Virus record (IMG/VR): IMGVR_UViG_3300046167_000744
Span: 1 to 64,000 of that record
Length of the DNA stretch: 64,000 nucleotides
Source: a virus
Strand: one strand, 5' to 3'
A model generated the notes under the pieces. That model was not told the origin of the DNA. It made no database searches and worked only from the letters and a program-made list of their open reading frames with translations. A program made the position numbers and the translations under genes. Positions 52,077 through 60,197 of the stretch are shown piece by piece (positions within the stretch are counted from its first letter, which is position 1; each line of letters starts with the position of its first letter).

Positions 52077-53618
52077 ATGATTATTACAACTATCTCTACA
52101 AGCGCTGGTGCAGCCTCATCGGTTGACAGCCTTATAAATCTTAACTCTGGAGGATCCCTACCCTCAGACGTAAACCTATATGCATCCGCTGCGGATAGCT
52201 CTGATAGCGCAGCTAACTTCAGCTTTAGCTGGCATCTTATCAGCAAGCCTAACGGTAGCTCTGCATCATTAAGTGATTCGCAGATCCAGAATCCCGTCTT
52301 GGAGGGCGTGGATATTTGGGGCGACTACCGACTGTTCTGTATCGCTACCAATATAGCGAGTAACGATACTTCTGAGGCTGATCCCATCAAAGCGCCTAAC
52401 TCAGCCTTCGTTCAGGTCCGTGTAAAATCTACACATAAGGCTCTCGTTAAACCTGCTGCTGGTGAGCGTGACTGGTTCCAATACGCTTATGAGTGGGTAG
52501 ACGCTATCGAGAGTTATGATCCTCTGATAGACGGTCACGAAGAGCGCATCACTATCCTAGAGTCCCAAGTAGGCGTTAACACTTTCGCTAACTTGACGGA
52601 CACGGACTTCTCCACCCTAGTTACTGGTCAAGTGGCTATTTATAACAGCGTGACTAGTAAGTGGGAAAACGGGACAGTGGCATCAGGGGCCTCTAATCTC
52701 TTGCTAGCTGATAGCGATGATAGCTTTACGTTGAGTATGGCTACAGGTCGCCTCACTCTTAGCGGCACCGCTAACGAGATTGAGGTTGTCGGTGTATCAT
52801 CTGCTGGCGGTGTAGTGATGAGCATAGGCCTACCTTCCCAGGTCGCTATCACGGACACGCTTCAAGTAGGCGGTGTGCTTAACGCTCAAGATGAGATTAA
52901 TGTAACAGGTAGTCTCAATATCCTGGGCGATGCCTATCTCACTGGTAAGCTCCGAGACTCAGCGTCACCATACGCTTATCTAATCGGTAAGGCTGATGGT
53001 TGGTATGAGAGCGATGATGGTCAAGAATCATCTGAATGCAAGCTGATGACACGCTGCACAGCTCCTGGCTCTAGCACTACAACTCGTGGCGGTGTGGTAG
53101 CTCCTAATGATAAGTGGAGCGGTTACAACTCTACAGGTAGATTACCATCAGTCCATATACTCAACTATAGTATGGCGGTGGAGCATTCAATCTACACTAA
53201 CAGTTCAGGTGATCCCAATGTAGACCATGTAGACGACACTATAAATAGCAATCAAACAGGTGTCTCTCAGATCACTATCCAAGAGCATATCCTGTTCCAT
53301 AACTCATCAGGCGGCGATATTCAGATTGAGGATATTAGCGTGGTGGTTATGTCAGGTGGTGACATTCAAGGGCAGCCTTATATCTTTGAGTTGACACGTT
53401 ATAACGATATCAATGATCTCAAGTCGTTGACTCAGGTCGCTACTGGCACGTTACTGACAGCGACTCAGAACAGTGCGTGGCTTCCAGCGGTTGCTGAAGC
53501 TACTAATGTTAATCAGGGTGTGCCTGCAGGTGGTTACTTCGGCTTGAGAGTTAATCAAGAGTCGAAGGTCCCTGGCGCTCGTATGATCGCCAATATCACA
53601 GCTATTAGAATACTTTAA
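52077..53618 (+). CDS. Tail fibre-like protein with Ig-like N-terminus
   Basis: 513 aa. The first 125 residues look like an Ig/PKD-type beta domain (NFSFSWHLISKPNGSSASLS). The central part holds TLSGTANEIEVVGVSSAGG and MSIGLPSQVAITDTLQVGG, which closely resemble the repeats in the long fibre at 20822-25517. The C-terminal part is beta-rich (FELTRYNDINDLKSLTQVAT). The shared repeats suggest that it joins or mimics the long fibre. Confidence 0.65.
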   Translation: MIITTISTSAGAASSVDSLINLNSGGSLPSDVNLYASAADSSDSAANFSFSWHLISKPNGSSASLSDSQIQNPVLEGVDIWGDYRLFCIATNIASNDTSEADPIKAPNSAFVQVRVKSTHKALVKPAAGERDWFQYAYEWVDAIESYDPLIDGHEERITILESQVGVNTFANLTDTDFSTLVTGQVAIYNSVTSKWENGTVASGASNLLLADSDDSFTLSMATGRLTLSGTANEIEVVGVSSAGGVVMSIGLPSQVAITDTLQVGGVLNAQDEINVTGSLNILGDAYLTGKLRDSASPYAYLIGKADGWYESDDGQESSECKLMTRCTAPGSSTTTRGGVVAPNDKWSGYNSTGRLPSVHILNYSMAVEHSIYTNSSGDPNVDHVDDTINSNQTGVSQITIQEHILFHNSSGGDIQIEDISVVVMSGGDIQGQPYIFELTRYNDINDLKSLTQVATGTLLTATQNSAWLPAVAEATNVNQGVPAGGYFGLRVNQESKVPGARMIANITAIRIL

Positions 53619-53628
53619 GGAGGCTATC

Positions 53629-54528
53629 ATGAGTGAGACAGGCTTCGGCTCTTTGAGCTACGATCCACTACCAGAGTATAATGATTGGGGCTTCGGGTCA
53701 CCTACTCCTACAACTTTAGGAGAGACTCCAGTGGAGCGTGAGGTAGGCTTCGCTCGTGATACTGGATTCGGGTCACCCTTCGATAACTACCGCTACCCTG
53801 TAGAGTTGTTAGGTGAGTTTGACCTTATCCCTGATGATGGTGGTGTTGTCCTTAAGATAGCTGGTGAATGGGGCGAGCTATGGGACTACGATCAGTTTCC
53901 TACATTCCGTAAAGGCGCTGGCTTTCTAGGTCCGTTCCAAGTTCAATACATCAGTCAATCAACGGGCCAGACCTATCAGGCAGTTGGTGAGCGTCGGACT
54001 CGATGCTTTACTAACTACTCGATGGACATACTATATGCTGGTGTGCAGCCTCTACCGAGAGGCGATTATGATCTTCTGATCAGTTGGCAGGGGATCAACA
54101 CCATCATTATATCGGATGCGTTTACTGTCGGTGTTAGACCTAGAATCCCAGAGGCTTATAATATTAGGACGCACGTCCCATCGCATCTTAAGCGTGGGCC
54201 TCATATCTTAACGAACGATGTTATAGGTGAGTATGTCCCTGAGTCTAATCTTAGCCTTATACTTAAGTCAGTCGGTGAGGCTCTCCAGGTTATAGGCGGT
54301 AGACCTACTACGGGCTTAGCCTCAGAGCTGAATTGGGGCGACTCAACTATGGACGTAGAAAGCACTATCGGCTTCCCTGATAACGGCTCTATACTGATAG
54401 CAGGAATGGCCATAACTTACGGTAGCAAGACCGTGAGTAGCTTCGATCAGCTGAGCTATAGCACCTACTTCCCTGGTTCATTTTCTATCAAAGAGGAGGT
54501 ATCCTGCGATGTTACAGCCATTAAATAG
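53629..54528 (+). CDS. Tail/baseplate-associated protein
   Basis: 299 aa with AAGGAGG upstream. The N-terminus contains an imperfect repeat (ETGFGSLSYDPLPEYNDWGF / DTGFGSPFDNYRY). The middle is beta-rich (YDLLISWQGINTIIISDAFT) and the end has an Ig-like sandwich look (VESTIGFPDNGSILIAGMAI). It overlaps the next start by 20 bases. The exact function is not recognised. Confidence 0.5.
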   Translation: MSETGFGSLSYDPLPEYNDWGFGSPTPTTLGETPVEREVGFARDTGFGSPFDNYRYPVELLGEFDLIPDDGGVVLKIAGEWGELWDYDQFPTFRKGAGFLGPFQVQYISQSTGQTYQAVGERRTRCFTNYSMDILYAGVQPLPRGDYDLLISWQGINTIIISDAFTVGVRPRIPEAYNIRTHVPSHLKRGPHILTNDVIGEYVPESNLSLILKSVGEALQVIGGRPTTGLASELNWGDSTMDVESTIGFPDNGSILIAGMAITYGSKTVSSFDQLSYSTYFPGSFSIKEEVSCDVTAIK

Positions 54529-55363
54529 AATAGAGACGATGCTGAGAGAGACTTATACTCAGCTCGCTAAAGGTCAAGAGCTTAACCGTGTATCGGAGTT
54601 CTTCGGTTTTAGACGACCTCAGTATATTGAGGAAGACTACTGGCGCTCAGCTCTTAATGTAGCTCTGTTTAGCTCTCGTGGCACACCTGGTCCCATCTTT
54701 AGATTCCTAGAGGAAGTGTTCGGTGAGTGGGTAGATGGGATCAGCACCTACTCAGCGGTGGCTATCTCGCCTAACATTATGCAGTTCAGTGGCGTATCCT
54801 GCGCTCACGAAGGTCGCTACGTCAGAATCAATGGCGATCTTTACAGATCCTCAACACTCCGAGGCTCTTCACATCCTAATGATATAGTGTTCCACGCTGT
54901 AGACACTATGATGTTTAAGAAAGCAGCCTTTACACCTGGCGCTGCCTATACTCTCAAGTTCCTGCCCTTCGATATTGAGGAGCATGGCTGCGAGTATCGC
55001 ATCTTGATCGACAGCGGCATACTCAACTTCCCTAAATACTACGTCCCTACCAACGTGGCTGAAGATAGAGCTGGAGGTATACCGCTCAGCGGCCATATCA
55101 TGAACTTCTTCTCTACGGTGCTTGGTGAGCGTTACGGTAATCAAGAAGAGGGGGCCTATCCCATCTACCTGGCGGCTGAAGAGTTCCAGGAGCTTTTCTT
55201 CGACGCTATAGATATGATGCTAGCTGCTGGTGTGCATGAGCGCATCCTGGTCACTACCTGGTGCCAAAGTGAGGCTAGTATCTACGGTAGTATCTTCAAC
55301 CGTAAAGTCTATGGCAGCACAACACCTGCTAAACCCGATATCATTCAACCGTCAAGGAGTTAA
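54509..55363 (+). CDS. Baseplate/tail protein (tail protein I-like)
   Basis: 284 aa. AGGAGGT lies 8 bases before the ATG. The N-terminus (NRIETMLRETYTQLAKGQEL...YWRSALNVALFSSRGTPGPI) is typical of baseplate proteins that follow gpJ and attach fibres. The remainder is mixed alpha/beta with a Tyr/Gly-rich end. The stop is 3 bases before the next ATG. Confidence 0.55.
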   Translation: MLQPLNRIETMLRETYTQLAKGQELNRVSEFFGFRRPQYIEEDYWRSALNVALFSSRGTPGPIFRFLEEVFGEWVDGISTYSAVAISPNIMQFSGVSCAHEGRYVRINGDLYRSSTLRGSSHPNDIVFHAVDTMMFKKAAFTPGAAYTLKFLPFDIEEHGCEYRILIDSGILNFPKYYVPTNVAEDRAGGIPLSGHIMNFFSTVLGERYGNQEEGAYPIYLAAEEFQELFFDAIDMMLAAGVHERILVTTWCQSEASIYGSIFNRKVYGSTTPAKPDIIQPSRS

Positions 55364-55365
55364 TC

Positions 55366-55734
55366 ATGGAACCCGAAGTAGTTAAAGTCGTAACCGAGAT
55401 TAAAGATCTTCAAGTCCATAACGGACACTACTATATTGTGTTGGTAGCTAGCATCATCAGCTTCGCTATTACTTATATAGTTAAGCCGTTCGTGAAGAAG
55501 AAGTTTACCGATAAAGAGATGGCTAGCTCAGTCACTAGAGCTTTTGCAGTTGTTACTGGCGCTATCGTCGGCTACTCACTAGAGTTCCAGATTATTGATC
55601 TGTGGCTAGGTGCCGCAGCTGGTGGAGTCAACGCATTCATCGTCAAGATGCTCAAGAAGAAAGCTAACGCTCACTTAGGTGTGTCTGAGTCTGCTGAGTC
55701 TAAAGAAGGCTCTAAGGACGACTCTAAAGGCTGA
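55366..55734 (+). CDS. Small membrane protein, holin candidate
   Basis: 122 aa. Three hydrophobic segments (YYIVLVASIISFAITYIV, AFAVVTGAIVGYSLEF, IIDLWLGAAAGGVNAFIV) are followed by a charged tail (KKKANAHL...ESKEGSKDDSKG). This is a good class I holin topology at the end of the virion operon. The last 64 bases overlap the convergent gene on the other strand. Confidence 0.6.
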   Translation: MEPEVVKVVTEIKDLQVHNGHYYIVLVASIISFAITYIVKPFVKKKFTDKEMASSVTRAFAVVTGAIVGYSLEFQIIDLWLGAAAGGVNAFIVKMLKKKANAHLGVSESAESKEGSKDDSKG

Positions 55735-56069
55735 ACACTTGAGTAGGATCGAAGCATACCTTTGATCTCGCCTAAGTCTACCAGCATCTCGGTCGCCATT
55801 TCGTTCATAGCGTTGAGGTCTTCGTTGATACGGCGGTGGGTCTCTTCACGGGCAGTGACAGCCTCGCTCAGTTCCTTTGTGATTGTGTCTTTACAGGCTT
55901 GAGCTGTAGACGGTGTAGGGAAGGCAAAGCTGAACATAGATACTAGATTCGCCACGAGAGAGATGCAGACGAAGCGGCCCATGAGGTCGTGGTTCTTCTT
56001 GAAGTATTCGTCAACGGCCATGAAGAGGAACACGAAACTTACGGATAGTGCGATATATGATACGGTCAC
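55671..56069 (-). CDS. Two-TM coiled-coil membrane protein
   Basis: 132 aa. GTG 56069 is preferred because AAGGAG lies 7 bases upstream; an ATG at 56123 has no good site. Two membrane helices (TVSYIALSVSFVFLFMAVDE and RFVCISLVANLVSMFSFAF) are followed by a coiled coil (VTAREETHRRINEDLNAMNEM). It is the only minus-strand gene within this rightward block and overlaps the holin candidate tail-to-tail. It may be a lysis regulator, antiholin or spanin. Confidence 0.55.
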   Translation of the reverse strand: MTVSYIALSVSFVFLFMAVDEYFKKNHDLMGRFVCISLVANLVSMFSFAFPTPSTAQACKDTITKELSEAVTAREETHRRINEDLNAMNEMATEMLVDLGEIKGMLRSYSSVQPLESSLEPSLDSADSDTPK

Positions 56070-56151
56070 GATGAGTCTCCTTGAGTTATTAGGGTGTGTA
56101 TAGTAAAGTATAGCATCCCACATAAACTACAGCAAACTTTGGAGCAGAGTT

Positions 56152-56577
56152 ATGACAGATAAATATGAGAAGGTGAATGAGCCTCAACACTATCAGGGCA
56201 AGGACGGTATGACCGTTATGCAGATCATCCAGGCTTACGAGTGCAACTTCGCAGTCGGTAACGTGATTAAATACATGCTTAGAGCTGGCAAGAAGCCTGC
56301 CGAGGATGCCCTGGTCGATTTGAATAAGGCCCTTAAATACCTTGAGTTTGAGATTACTGAAAGAACACCTATCGAGAAGCGTGTTATCGGAGCTAACCTA
56401 CGCAGCACTCCTGAGAGCCTAAAGGGTTATGAGGAGATGGGTAGATATCACGCTGCGAGCTATACACCTGCCGAGGCTGATCCCTCGTTCGGTAATCCGC
56501 ATCTAGTCTTCAGAGATGAGTCGGAGCCTGTGCGTTCAATCATCGATTTGAGCGAGTTAGTAGACCATGAAGACTAG
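56152..56577 (+). CDS. DUF3310 protein
   Basis: 141 aa. The first 75 residues match DUF3310: NEPQHYQGKDGMTVMQIIQA, FAVGNVIKYMLRAGKK, DLNKALKYLEFEI. This family is very common in phages and is sometimes annotated as a nucleotide kinase, but its function is unproven. The last 65 residues are an unrecognised extension. Repeat array C follows immediately. Confidence 0.82.
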   Translation: MTDKYEKVNEPQHYQGKDGMTVMQIIQAYECNFAVGNVIKYMLRAGKKPAEDALVDLNKALKYLEFEITERTPIEKRVIGANLRSTPESLKGYEEMGRYHAASYTPAEADPSFGNPHLVFRDESEPVRSIIDLSELVDHED

Positions 56578-56942
56578 AGCCACTACTGGACTATCCACTA
56601 GTGTTCTAACTTATGCTAGTGGAGCTAGTGGGCTATCCACTAGTGTTCTAACGGCAAATCTTTCTGGCAGGTGGCAGCCTGCTGGCAGGCCCTTTTCCTC
56701 AACAAGATCAAGAGCTTAGCCTACCAAATGCCAAAGTTACCTATTTTAAAAGAGTCTGGATCAACATATATATCTATAAGTATACTATATACAGATACAC
56801 CTATAATATATATGTATCGGCGTAGACTCTCGAAAAACACAAGTTTGGCAGAATCTTCAAAAACTGCTATGTTATCAACACTTTACACCATGCCACTTAG
56901 TTAGATGAGCTACTGGACTATCCACTAGCGTCACTAGCAGAT
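56573..56942 (-). repeat. Hairpin repeats and composite control module, copy C
   Basis: Two repeat units (about 56576-56612 and 56613-56654) have the inverted orientation of array B, and a third, more diverged unit lies at about 56904-56942. Between them, read on the minus strand, come a TGCCAG/TGCCAC cluster (56660-56690), GGTAACTTTGGCATTTGG (56744-56727) and an AT-rich TATATA-rich tract (56765-56815). This is the same order as copy A. The 377-base interval contains no supported gene. Confidence 0.8.
56845..56873 (+). promoter_or_regulatory. Sigma70-like promoter in control region C
   Basis: TTGGCA (56845-56850), 17-bp spacer, TATGTT (56868-56873), within the third repeat region and 80 bases before the ATG at 56954. 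The -35 is itself a TTTGGCA motif of the module. Confidence 0.45.
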
Positions 56943-56953
56943 AAGATTTAACA

Positions 56954-57403
56954 ATGCGTAAGTTTTGCGGAAGACCTAACTGCTATGCCTCATATTATTG
57001 TGGCTGCGACCAACCTAAACAGAGGAGCCTACCCGTGTTATTACCTCAAGATATTATGATGAAGGTGAGCCAGCATTATTCTGAGCATATAGATGCTGTC
57101 CAGGAGGCTGCTGAGCTAATGTTTAACGAAGATGGTGTCGAGGCTCTCATGCAGCGGCACAATGCGTTCAAGGCTAACGTGAAGAGTCTACTAGATGTAG
57201 AGATGCTGTTCTGCGCTAACACCGCTGAGATAAAACCACCTGCGACTAACCTATTTAGCGTGACAGTCACCTGTGCAGGCGAGCCTATATTTCCAGATTT
57301 CATCGGCAAGCATACTAAACTACTAGTGGCTCGATGGGACGATACATATACAGGGCTTTATAGCCTAGACTCTTGGGAGGAAGATCATGACCCCTTATCT
57401 TAA
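56954..57403 (+). CDS. Hypothetical protein with N-terminal Cys cluster
   Basis: 149 aa. The start MRKFCGRPNCYASYYCGCDQ has four Cys in 15 residues, suggesting a zinc site. The rest is helical (DAVQEAAELMFNEDGVEALM) with a beta end. The next gene begins 17 bases before its stop. No family is recognised. Confidence 0.6.
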   Translation: MRKFCGRPNCYASYYCGCDQPKQRSLPVLLPQDIMMKVSQHYSEHIDAVQEAAELMFNEDGVEALMQRHNAFKANVKSLLDVEMLFCANTAEIKPPATNLFSVTVTCAGEPIFPDFIGKHTKLLVARWDDTYTGLYSLDSWEEDHDPLS

Positions 57404-57725
57404 TTTTATAATGGAGCATTGGCTCCGCATCCTGATCCACCTCTATATAGCTGTAGCCTGTTGGTTCTTTATAGATACTGCGCTCGGCATAGTATTCATG
57501 GCCCCTATCATCGGGTATGCGTATGCCGCCTGGTCAGTAGATATCGAGGAGGAGGGATTCTGCCTAGCTGTCTTTGTGGGTGACGAGTTTACAGAGCCAT
57601 TCGTCAATAAGCTGGCGGAGGATTGCCATAACGAGACAGGTAGAGACGTTAAAGTAATCATCGTGAAGCTGGACCAGGCTGATGATGAGGCTGATGAGGA
57701 GCTAGAGGTAGAGCTAGAGGATTAA
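57387..57725 (+). CDS. Two-TM protein with acidic tail
   Basis: 112 aa with GGGAGG six bases before ATG. Two membrane helices (ILIHLYIAVACWFFIDTALG, IVFMAPIIGYAYAAW) are followed by a soluble alpha/beta part (GRDVKVIIVKLDQ) and a run of Asp/Glu at the end. It overlaps the previous gene by 17 bases. Function is unknown. Confidence 0.6.
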   Translation: MTPYLNFIMEHWLRILIHLYIAVACWFFIDTALGIVFMAPIIGYAYAAWSVDIEEEGFCLAVFVGDEFTEPFVNKLAEDCHNETGRDVKVIIVKLDQADDEADEELEVELED

Positions 57726-57794
57726 GTAATATATTTATTTATATCCGTAAGTGGGCGAGATCATTCAGTTTTAAAAAATAGTTGTCAAAAAGAC

Positions 57795-57822
57795 TTGCTT
57801 TTATTCCTGGAGGTATTATATT
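57795..57822 (+). promoter_or_regulatory. Sigma70-like promoter before the RHH gene
   Basis: TTGCTT (57795-57800), 16-bp spacer, TATATT (57817-57822). The downstream part GGTATTATATTTATAT is identical to the minus-strand primase-operon promoter at 9777-9804, and its start CTTGCTTTTAT matches the polymerase promoter at 2045-2072. Confidence 0.6.
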
Positions 57823-57878
57823 TATATGTAGGTAAGCACTAACGCTTAGACTACAACCCACTCCATAGGAGAAGCCCA

Positions 57879-58379
57879 ATGGCTAAAACAAAAAGAGTCC
57901 GTAAAGACAGCATCGTATCGACCACTATGAGTTACAACAATCGAGTGCTACTCGACACTATGGCTGACGCTCGTGGCATGACACGCTCTGAATACATCCG
58001 CTACCTTATCCTCGCTGACGCTGAGCTTACTACACCTCGTGTTGTCGCTGACGCTATGAATGAGCTACTCGCTGGTGAGCGTGGTCGTCCCAAAAATGAT
58101 ATTGCGATGCTTGACAGCTTCCTAATCAATGAGTCTCAGGCTGAGTATGGTCGTCTGCTTCGTGAGTTCGGTATGTTTATCGGTCAGGACCCTATCGGTA
58201 ACTCGATCTTCCAGGATCACGAGGGCGAGCCTTGCATTGTGTGGAACATGACAGCCTATAACTATGATGATTTCATTCAGCTGAGCGAGGAAGACCGTAA
58301 AGATATACTCACCGCTAAGATCGAGCAGTTGAAGGATCAAGAGATTGCTAACGATGATATTAGGGCTAGACGCAAATGA
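57879..58379 (+). CDS. Ribbon-helix-helix DNA-binding protein
   Basis: 166 aa with AGGAG upstream. Residues about 10-50 form an RHH fold: a strand (DSIVSTTMSY), then NRVLLDTMADARGMTRSEYI and RYLILADAEL. The rest (about 115 residues) is unrecognised and acidic. It has its own promoter and leads the small-gene operon to 59268, with ATGA overlap to the next gene. It is probably a transcriptional repressor. Confidence 0.72.
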   Translation: MAKTKRVRKDSIVSTTMSYNNRVLLDTMADARGMTRSEYIRYLILADAELTTPRVVADAMNELLAGERGRPKNDIAMLDSFLINESQAEYGRLLREFGMFIGQDPIGNSIFQDHEGEPCIVWNMTAYNYDDFIQLSEEDRKDILTAKIEQLKDQEIANDDIRARRK

Positions 58380-58618
58380 TAAACTTTATAAGAGATGGTC
58401 AGCTCTGGATCAACGTGACAGCTGAGCATGCTGAGCATGGCGGCATGGACCCTACTGAGTTCTACTGGATCTCAGGACTACCCAAGAAGCACTTCAAATT
58501 GAGCGCAGATGAGCTGTGCTGGCACTTCTCGCCTGTAGCGTATAAGAAGTGGCAAGAGACTAACCAAGTAAGCAAGCGATCTATGGATCGTATATTCGCA
58601 GACCTATTCTTAGGCTAA
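58376..58618 (+). CDS. Hypothetical protein (80 aa)
   Basis: ATGA overlap with the RHH gene. It begins INFIRDGQLWINVTAEHAEH and has an aromatic-rich core (FYWISGLPKKHFKLSADELC). No family is recognised. Confidence 0.55.
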   Translation: MINFIRDGQLWINVTAEHAEHGGMDPTEFYWISGLPKKHFKLSADELCWHFSPVAYKKWQETNQVSKRSMDRIFADLFLG

Positions 58619-58634
58619 GAAGAGAGAGATTATT

Positions 58635-58973
58635 ATGAATCCATCAAGTGACGTTGACGACGTGTGGCATACGATGTTTTCCGAGATATTCGGTGTTCCG
58701 CCTGTGCCTCTAGCACAACCTAAGCCGCAGCCTGCTCCTAAGCCTGCACCTAAGCCTGCACCTAAACAGGCTAAAGAGATGCATACCTATAGTGGTAAGA
58801 AGCTAGAGCATGGGTTTAACTCTGTATTCAACGTGTTCCACTGGTGCGTTCTAACCAACCTACACAACCTGGAGCCTGTAGAGTTCCACTACGCAGGCCC
58901 CGACGTAAAACTAACTGAGAAGGCTGCTCTGTCCTACGCTCAGTTCTGCCAAACACTAAAGACACAAGGCTAA
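58635..58973 (+). CDS. Hypothetical protein with Pro/Lys/Ala linker
   Basis: 112 aa. A short N-terminal segment (DDVWHTMFSEIFGVPPVP) is joined to the C-terminal domain by a PAPK-type tandem repeat linker (residues about 26-50). The C-terminal part (HGFNSVFNVFHWCVLTNLHN) may be a small binding domain. Function is unknown. Confidence 0.5.
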   Translation: MNPSSDVDDVWHTMFSEIFGVPPVPLAQPKPQPAPKPAPKPAPKQAKEMHTYSGKKLEHGFNSVFNVFHWCVLTNLHNLEPVEFHYAGPDVKLTEKAALSYAQFCQTLKTQG

Positions 58974-58977
58974 TAAG

Positions 58978-59268
58978 ATGCACTGGATGATCGCTGATTT
59001 CAGAGGTAACAACCTCGACCGTAATATGCGTAAAGACCCTAACCACGCTATCCGCTGTGAGATGTGCTGGAAGCCTCTCTATCCAGAGGCTGGCAACGTC
59101 AAGAACGTGATCGTTATTGATGATGATAACTTCGAGCTTCCCAACACTGAGGCAGAGCTAAGCACCTCAACAAGCGACGTTCCTATCGGACCTCGCTGTT
59201 ACACCGCACTCCGTAAGTCAGCTAAAACTCACGGATTTATTGTGAAAGTGAATACTGAAAATGTTTAA
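58978..59268 (+). CDS. Small Cys-containing protein (96 aa)
   Basis: It contains CEMCWKPLYPEAGN and a later Cys (GPRCYTALR) that could form a zinc site, with a beta core (NVKNVIVIDDDNFEL). It is in tandem with the preceding genes and overlaps the next start by 8 bases. No family is recognised. Confidence 0.55.
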   Translation: MHWMIADFRGNNLDRNMRKDPNHAIRCEMCWKPLYPEAGNVKNVIVIDDDNFELPNTEAELSTSTSDVPIGPRCYTALRKSAKTHGFIVKVNTENV

Positions 59269-60115
59269 AGGTTATACATACACCCTTAATGCAGCGGAGC
59301 GCCAGCTCGCTATTGACACAGGCAAGGCTCGCACCGCTAGAGCTAGAGGCGCTAAACTCGCTTATAGCAAGCTAGCTAAGGACCAATCGCAGGTGTTTAT
59401 TGATCAGAACGGCGCTGCTGGTGAGATTGTCTTCGCCGCTATGTTACTTGATCACGGCTTATATACTAAGGATCAATACAAAGCTGCCCTGGTTACGATC
59501 CGTGAGGCTGGGATCACGTCAGCTTATCAGAATCTTGATGATGGTGACTTGGTATGGAACGGTATGAAGATCGACGTGAAATGCACGGAGTATGTTGATG
59601 GGGGCCTATGGCTCACCAATAATAAGTTCTATGCTAAGAAGCTCGATGCCTACGTGCTTATCACTGGTAGCTCTACGGACTGGACCTACACCTTTAGAGG
59701 CTTCATCGAGTCTAGCTACTGCCTAACCTATTGGCTCAAATCTCAAATTAGTGACGCTCAGGGCCTGCGACTAATAGATCGTTGGAAGCCAGCCTATTTC
59801 TATCAGCGAGAGCTGAACAACCTATGCGAGTCTGTCAGTATCATGAAGGCTGAAGAGACTGCTTATATCCGCAATATCCGAGAGGTTGAAGACCCTAGAG
59901 CCGAGGCTAAGTTCGTTAAAGAGCTAGGCGTGGAGAGTGAGTTCTGGGACCAATGGATAGCCGCTTGCTCTGGTTACTTCGATGAACCGTCGGACTTTTT
60001 TAACGTGATTGATATGGTAGCTGACCAACTCAGTGACGAACTTGCGACCGCAGAGGCACATATTGACGATCTTATAAAGCTGCGGAAGGAAGAGGGAATC
60101 GTAACACCTGCGTAG
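59261..60115 (+). CDS. Putative PD-(D/E)XK-type endonuclease
   Basis: 284 aa. Residues about 47-125 show a nuclease-like pattern: GAAGEIVFAAMLLDHG (catalytic Glu), DLVWNGMKIDVKCTEY (Asp and Glu/Lys-type core DVKCT) and a following strand YVLITGSS. This resembles HJ-resolvase or homing-type restriction folds. The C-terminal half (ESVSIMKAEETAYIRNIREV) is helical and unrecognised. It lies 82 bases before phoH, with overlap to the small genes upstream. Confidence 0.6.
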   Translation: MFKGYTYTLNAAERQLAIDTGKARTARARGAKLAYSKLAKDQSQVFIDQNGAAGEIVFAAMLLDHGLYTKDQYKAALVTIREAGITSAYQNLDDGDLVWNGMKIDVKCTEYVDGGLWLTNNKFYAKKLDAYVLITGSSTDWTYTFRGFIESSYCLTYWLKSQISDAQGLRLIDRWKPAYFYQRELNNLCESVSIMKAEETAYIRNIREVEDPRAEAKFVKELGVESEFWDQWIAACSGYFDEPSDFFNVIDMVADQLSDELATAEAHIDDLIKLRKEEGIVTPA

Positions 60116-60197
60116 GACCTGCTGCGTAATCACTAGCACCTTGATAGGGTTGGTATGGTATGCTTGAGTATACCCTGACTGACTTTGTGGAGGTTCT

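Noticed and set aside
56671-56904. A 77-codon plus-strand ORF in control region C
   Set aside because: It spans the TGCCA cluster and AT-rich tract of the repeated module, lacks a ribosome site and encodes low-complexity Ile/Tyr sequence; the DNA is better explained as regulatory.
60140-60174. A promoter in front of phoH
   Set aside because: TTGATA and TATGCT are present but with an 11-base spacing, and other pairings are also poorly spaced.
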